NCBI GenBank assembly: GCA_009602725.1 | Contig: WELB01000239.1 | Location: forward strand, 85,962 to 96,935 | From: Spirogloea muscicola | Lineage: Eukaryota > Streptophyta > Zygnematophyceae > Spirogloeales > Spirogloeaceae | Direction of reading: 5' to 3' | Length of the DNA stretch: 10,974 nucleotides | In this document: in pieces, positions 8,441-10,974 of the stretch | How the letters are laid out: each line of letters starts with the position of its first letter | Position numbering within the stretch: position 1 is the first letter of the stretch | Program-made: the position numbers and the translations under genes | The notes under the pieces: generated by a model | Told to the model about the DNA's origin: nothing | What the model saw: the letters and a program-made list of their open reading frames with translations, nothing else | The model's database searches: none

Positions 8441-8460
8441 AAGGAAGGTGGGGGGTGAAG

Positions 8461-8520
8461 AAGAAAGTGCTCGCCCATTGAGAATAGGGGCTGGAACAAC
8501 CAGCCCGAAAAAGAATGAAC
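8461..8520 (-). repeat. Hairpin repeat, inverted partner of 9170-9229
   Basis: The reverse complement of this block matches 9170-9229 at 52 of 60 positions. It contains GGGCTGG (8488-8494), a 5-nt loop and CCAGCCC (8500-8506), a perfect 7-bp stem. This subtype, with the CTCGCCCATTGAGAATAGG flank, also resembles the hairpin at 5461. A second, decayed unit with GGCCCAGAAAAAGAATGAAC lies at about 8620-8640. Confidence 0.8.
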
Positions 8521-8842
8521 AGAGTACGAGAAGGGGGCCAGGGGAAGCGCTAAGTAACAGACACAAAGCTGCTACGAGAAGAAGAGGGATAGTCTCTTCC
8601 AGTAGAGGGCGATGCCCGGCCCAGAAAAAGAATGAACTCAGAGAAGAAGCTCATCCGACGGGGAGAGGAACATCTTCTTACTAGAAGGATTTCCAGAAGG
8701 TGACAGGGGATCAGTCAAGCCAGGAGGCGGCCAGGAGCGGCGCGGGAGCGCGTGGGAGGGGGTGTGGACGCCTGCCTAGGTCAGCGCGCGTCGTCGCCGT
8801 GGGGGGCACGGCCGTCTCTCTGTGGGACATCTCATCTTTCTG

Positions 8843-8903
8843 ACAATGTATTGGCTTGAATTGGCCTCCCTTTCAATTCATGCGCCCCGCGCGCCTTCTC
8901 TCT
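8843..8903 (+). repeat. 61-bp perfect inverted repeat, left arm
   Basis: These 61 bases are identical to the reverse complement of 10035-10095. The block contains an internal GAATTG...CAATTC palindrome and ends in a CTCTCT tract. Identity stops abruptly on the left. It is far more conserved than the surrounding repeats, implying a recent duplication or homogenisation. It has no coding signal that I trust. Confidence 0.95.
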
Positions 8904-8919
8904 TTCTGACAAATTGTGG

Positions 8920-9081
8920 GGCCCCCCCGCGGCAGGCCAGGAACAAGCGCGGCCAGGAGGCCGGGAGCCACGGCCGGCTGGCTGGCGGCGGGCCCCCGCC
9001 ACCGCCGGACCCCGCCAGTCCACAAGGGGCAGGGAGAAAGCGCGGCCAGCAGGGGCTGTGGATGGCCGGCCCTGTAAGAAG
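8920..9081. other. GC-rich, low-complexity block
   Basis: Strongly GC-rich DNA with repeated words such as GCGCGGCCAG (8949 and 9041 areas) and GGCCGG. A plus-strand frame (8822-9271) is open through it, but its translation is Pro/Gly/Arg-rich and runs on into the hairpin repeats, so I do not call a gene. Confidence 0.5.
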
Positions 9082-9125
9082 AAGTGGCACTCCTAATGGG
9101 GGCAAGGGCTGCGAAAAGCCAGCCT
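9082..9125 (-). repeat. Hairpin repeat with GGAGTGCCACTTCT flank, minus orientation
   Basis: On the minus strand the unit reads AGGCTGGCTTTTCGCAGCCC, then TTGCCCCCATTAGGAGTGCC and ACTTCTTC. The units at 9571 and 9761 on the plus strand have almost the same flank. It lies head-to-head with the plus-oriented hairpin at 9184-9202. Confidence 0.8.
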
Positions 9126-9169
9126 TAGTGCTTCGCCTGGCCCCCTTCTTCTTGGGCTTCTTGTACTCC

Positions 9170-9229
9170 GCTCATTCTTTTTTGGGCTGGCTGTTCCAGC
9201 CCCTATCCTCAATGGGCAAGCTCTCTCTA
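9170..9229 (+). repeat. Hairpin repeat, plus orientation (partner of 8461-8520)
   Basis: GGGCTGG (9184-9190), loop CTGTT, CCAGCCC (9196-9202): a perfect 7-bp stem. The eight differences from the inverted partner at 8461-8520 all fall outside the stem, one of them in the loop. Confidence 0.8.
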
Positions 9230-9364
9230 AAAAGAATTGACAAAGGCTTGGAGGTGCCTACAAGTGATTAGCAGAGGAAGTGGACATGGAATGGACAAGG
9301 CCAGCCGAGTTGACCCCCAGCAAAAGAAAAGAAAAGCGGAGAAAAGGAAAGGTGGAGGAGGAAG

Positions 9365-9485
9365 GCCGTACGCACGCGGCGCCGGCGCGGCAGGCCGGCG
9401 GACCGTGACCCGAGCGCGAGCTGGCCACCTCGGAGCTCCGGTCCTCCGGCGCGTCGCTGCATCACTCGCGATTTCCGGGACCCTT
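9365..9485. other. GC-rich block between repeat units
   Basis: A CpG-rich segment with GCGCCGGCGCGGC and other small palindromes. The plus frame 9237-9971 is open across it and the following hairpins for 244 codons, but the translation is Arg/Gly-rich and then repeat-derived. It could be a fragment of a GC-rich exon like that at the left edge; I see no motif. Confidence 0.4.
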
Positions 9486-9554
9486 CGGGACGCTGACAGC
9501 CTCTGGCTTACGTCAGGGGGATTGCTTTCCGGCCTTTGTCGGCCCCTCCGACCC

Positions 9555-9941
9555 CTTGTAAATTCGTTTTGGGCTGGCTTATCACAGCCCTTGCCCCCAT
9601 TTGGAGTGCCACTTCTCCGGCCTTCAGACCTTGTCAATTCCTTCGGGCTGGCCTCTCACAGCGCTCCCTTGCCTACGCCGTCCACACGCGAGCAGGCCGT
9701 GCTATGGCCGCCGCCTCTGGGTCTCGGCGGAGTGCTCTTTCCCTGCTGTCAATTCTTTTTGGACTGGCTTTTCGCAGCCCTTTGCCCCATTGGGAGTGCC
9801 ACTTCTTTCTCCTGCTGCGAGCTACTCAGACCTGATGTTGCTCACTCGCGGGTATTGAGCTTCCCTCTGCATTGTCTTGTGTTTTTCAGTGTAGTCTTTT
9901 TCCGGCTCCTCTTTCTTTGGCTTTGGACATCGTCCATTCTT
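9555..9941 (+). mobile_element. Plus-strand retrotransposon 3' end with hairpins embedded around and within it
   Basis: In order: hairpin 9571-9590 (GGGCTGGCTTATCACAGCCC); hairpin 9645-9664, whose 3' arm runs directly into coding sequence; 9653-9733 encoding LSQRSLAYAVHTRAGRAMAA, matching the remnants at 2772 and 3783; hairpin 9761-9780; then YSDLMLLTRGY and TGA (9856-9858). The tail block follows with GTCCATTCTTTTT, and stops at about 9941, where the expected hairpin is replaced by unrelated, inverted repeat DNA. The coding pieces lie in two different frames, so this copy cannot make an intact C-terminus. Confidence 0.7.
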
Positions 9942-10034
9942 TTTGCAAGAGGGAATGAGGCTGGGGAGTGAAGTAGCAGCTCTTCCAAAGGGGCGCACAG
10001 CTGTGAAACAATGTAAGCTCATCGGAAGGAAGAG

Positions 10035-10095
10035 AGAGAGAAGGCGCGCGGGGCGCATGAATTGAAAGGGAGGCCAATTCAAGCCAATACATTGT
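10035..10095 (-). repeat. 61-bp perfect inverted repeat, right arm
   Basis: Reverse complement of 8843-8903 without a mismatch. It is embedded in minus-oriented hairpin repeats: an AGCTCTTCCAAAGGGGCGCA unit with CAGCTGTGAAA lies just before it (about 9979-10010) and the hairpin at 10131 just after. Confidence 0.95.
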
Positions 10096-10099
10096 TCAG

Positions 10100-10123
10100 G
10101 CAGAGTCGAGTGCAGAGTCGAGG
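10100..10123. repeat. Two tandem copies of a 12-base unit
   Basis: GCAGAGTCGAGT is followed directly by GCAGAGTCGAGG; the copies differ only at the last base. Confidence 0.9.
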
Positions 10124-10130
10124 AAGAGAG

Positions 10131-10835
10131 GCCTGTGAAAAGCCAGCCCAAAAAGAGAGGTAAAAGGGCTGTGAAAGGCCAGCAGGCCCCAGCAGGCCCC
10201 AGCAGGCCTCCGAAAGAAGAGAAAGAAGCTCTTCTAACGGAGCGATGGCTGTGAACACCTGAAGCTCAGACCAAGCAGCTCTTCTGAAGAGAGAGAGAGA
10301 GAAGTGAGCTTTTCCAAAGTGGGCAGGGTCTGCTGAAGCCAGCCCAGAAAGGATGAGCAAGGTCCAAAGGGCCGAAGAGCGCCAAAAGCACACAGCTATG
10401 CAAGAGACTAAAGCAAATGCAATGGGAGCTCAGTAACCCCGAGTCAGCAGCTGCAAGTCGGAGTAATTTGCAGCTGGAGGGGGAGACGGTTGTGAAATCT
10501 GAAGCTGAGGGCGATGGCGGTTGTTGGCGAGTTCGAGAGAAGGAAGAAAGATAGTGGCTCTTCCACAGGGGGCGCGGGCTGTGAACAGCCAGCCCGAAAA
10601 CAACCGACAAGGTCCGAAGGGGCCGATTAGCGCTGAAAGATAGCTACGCAAGGACAGAAAAAGCATGACTTAAGTCCGAAGTGAGAGGCCAGCCCACAAG
10701 AAGCAATGAGCCAGAGTCCGACGGGCGCCGGAAAGCGCAGACCGGGCAGCCACGCAAGTGGCGGGGACGATCTCATCGGGACCCTGGTCAGAATAGGCCG
10801 CAAGCAGCGAGTGGCAGCCGCAGGTCAGGGGGAGG
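10131..10835 (-). mobile_element. Head-to-tail array of retrotransposon 3'-end/hairpin units
   Basis: Read on the minus strand from 10835 downward: a degenerate LTRGY box (about 10805-10835); tail block and half hairpin (10681-10760); tail block and hairpin 10576-10595 (GGGCTGGCTGTTCACAGCCC); an intact box YSDLQLLTRGY with TGA at 10430-10432; tail block and hairpin 10327-10345; a further weak unit (about 10227-10262); hairpins at about 10166-10183 and 10131-10149. The hairpins at 10576 and 10327 are about 249 bp apart. GA-rich microsatellite (about 10289-10303) separates some units. No long ORF runs through the array. It could be tandem insertions into the same target, or a SINE-like family derived from the LINE tail. 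Confidence 0.7.
10179..10208. repeat. Three perfect tandem copies of CCAGCAGGCC
   Basis: A 10-base unit repeated three times at the 3' arm of the hairpin near 10166-10183. The unit overlaps the hairpin's own GGCCAGC, so it looks like a local expansion of that arm. Confidence 0.9.
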
Positions 10836-10974
10836 AAAGGAGGGGAGCCGCGAGGAGGGGGCGTCCCGACGCGGGCAGCGGACGCGGGCGCCCGTGCGCC
10901 GCGGCGCCGGCGGGGCTCGGCCTCGGCTTGGCGGGGAGCGGGAAGCGACTGGGCAGGCGGGGCGGGCGGCGAGC
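10836..10974. other. GC-rich right edge, possibly exon or CpG-rich promoter of an adjacent gene
   Basis: GC content rises sharply after about 10840, as at the left edge. Several frames are open on both strands because stops are rare in such DNA, and translations are Ala/Arg/Gly/Pro-rich without a motif. It cannot be assigned without the next kilobase. Confidence 0.3.

Noticed and set aside
9237-9971. Plus-strand open frame of 244 codons
   Set aside because: It runs through a GC-rich block and then three copies of the hairpin repeat. The recognisable retroelement peptides around it lie in other frames, so the opening is a by-product of repeat composition.
9555-10835. CRISPR-like array of regularly spaced hairpin repeats
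   Set aside because: Repeats are diverged, in both orientations and irregularly spaced, the intervening DNA is itself repeated and tied to retrotransposon coding sequence, and the locus is eukaryotic.

Overview
This is nuclear DNA of a eukaryote, not bacterial. One gene is split into at least four exons by GT-AG introns in consistent reading phase, real coding density is low, and the rest is dominated by decayed non-LTR retrotransposon 3' ends and their repeats. A green alga is my best guess. It rests on a REX1-B-type DNA repair gene (family named from Chlamydomonas), a fairly GC-rich composition and the style of the retroelements. The phylum is not proven by anything here.

Layout. At the left edge (2-280, +) is a fragment of a very GC3-rich exon, with weak resemblance to plant RIN4/NOI-type proteins. 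About 1.6 kb follows without a convincing gene, apart from one possible exon (1196-1372). At 1909-2050 lies a compact Tourist/Harbinger-like MITE with 29-bp terminal inverted repeats and a TTA duplication. From 2772 to about 4036 (minus strand) are two 5'-truncated, frameshifted copies of the C-terminus of a retrotransposon polyprotein carrying a PD-(D/E)XK-like endonuclease domain. The stretch 4037-5294 holds no recognisable gene.

The one clearly identifiable complete gene is a REX1-B domain protein (5872-7609, +), assembled here from four exons to a predicted 250 aa. A retroelement 3' end (5461-5612, minus) sits directly upstream of it.

From about 8250 to 10835 the window is a mosaic of one repeat family in both orientations. 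Its recognisable parts are a terminal coding box ending in LTRGY-stop, a tail block of about 85 nt, and a short hairpin built on GGGCTG...CAGCCC. The LTRGY box occurs about seven times in the window (four intact) and the hairpin about a dozen times. Hairpin stems are largely kept while loops change, and the hairpin falls in different reading frames relative to the box, so it looks conserved as nucleic acid. This repeated coding-box/hairpin module is the most interesting thing in the window; it may be the RT-recognition tail of an active or recently active LINE family and of short non-autonomous derivatives. Both window ends and some internal blocks are strongly GC-rich.
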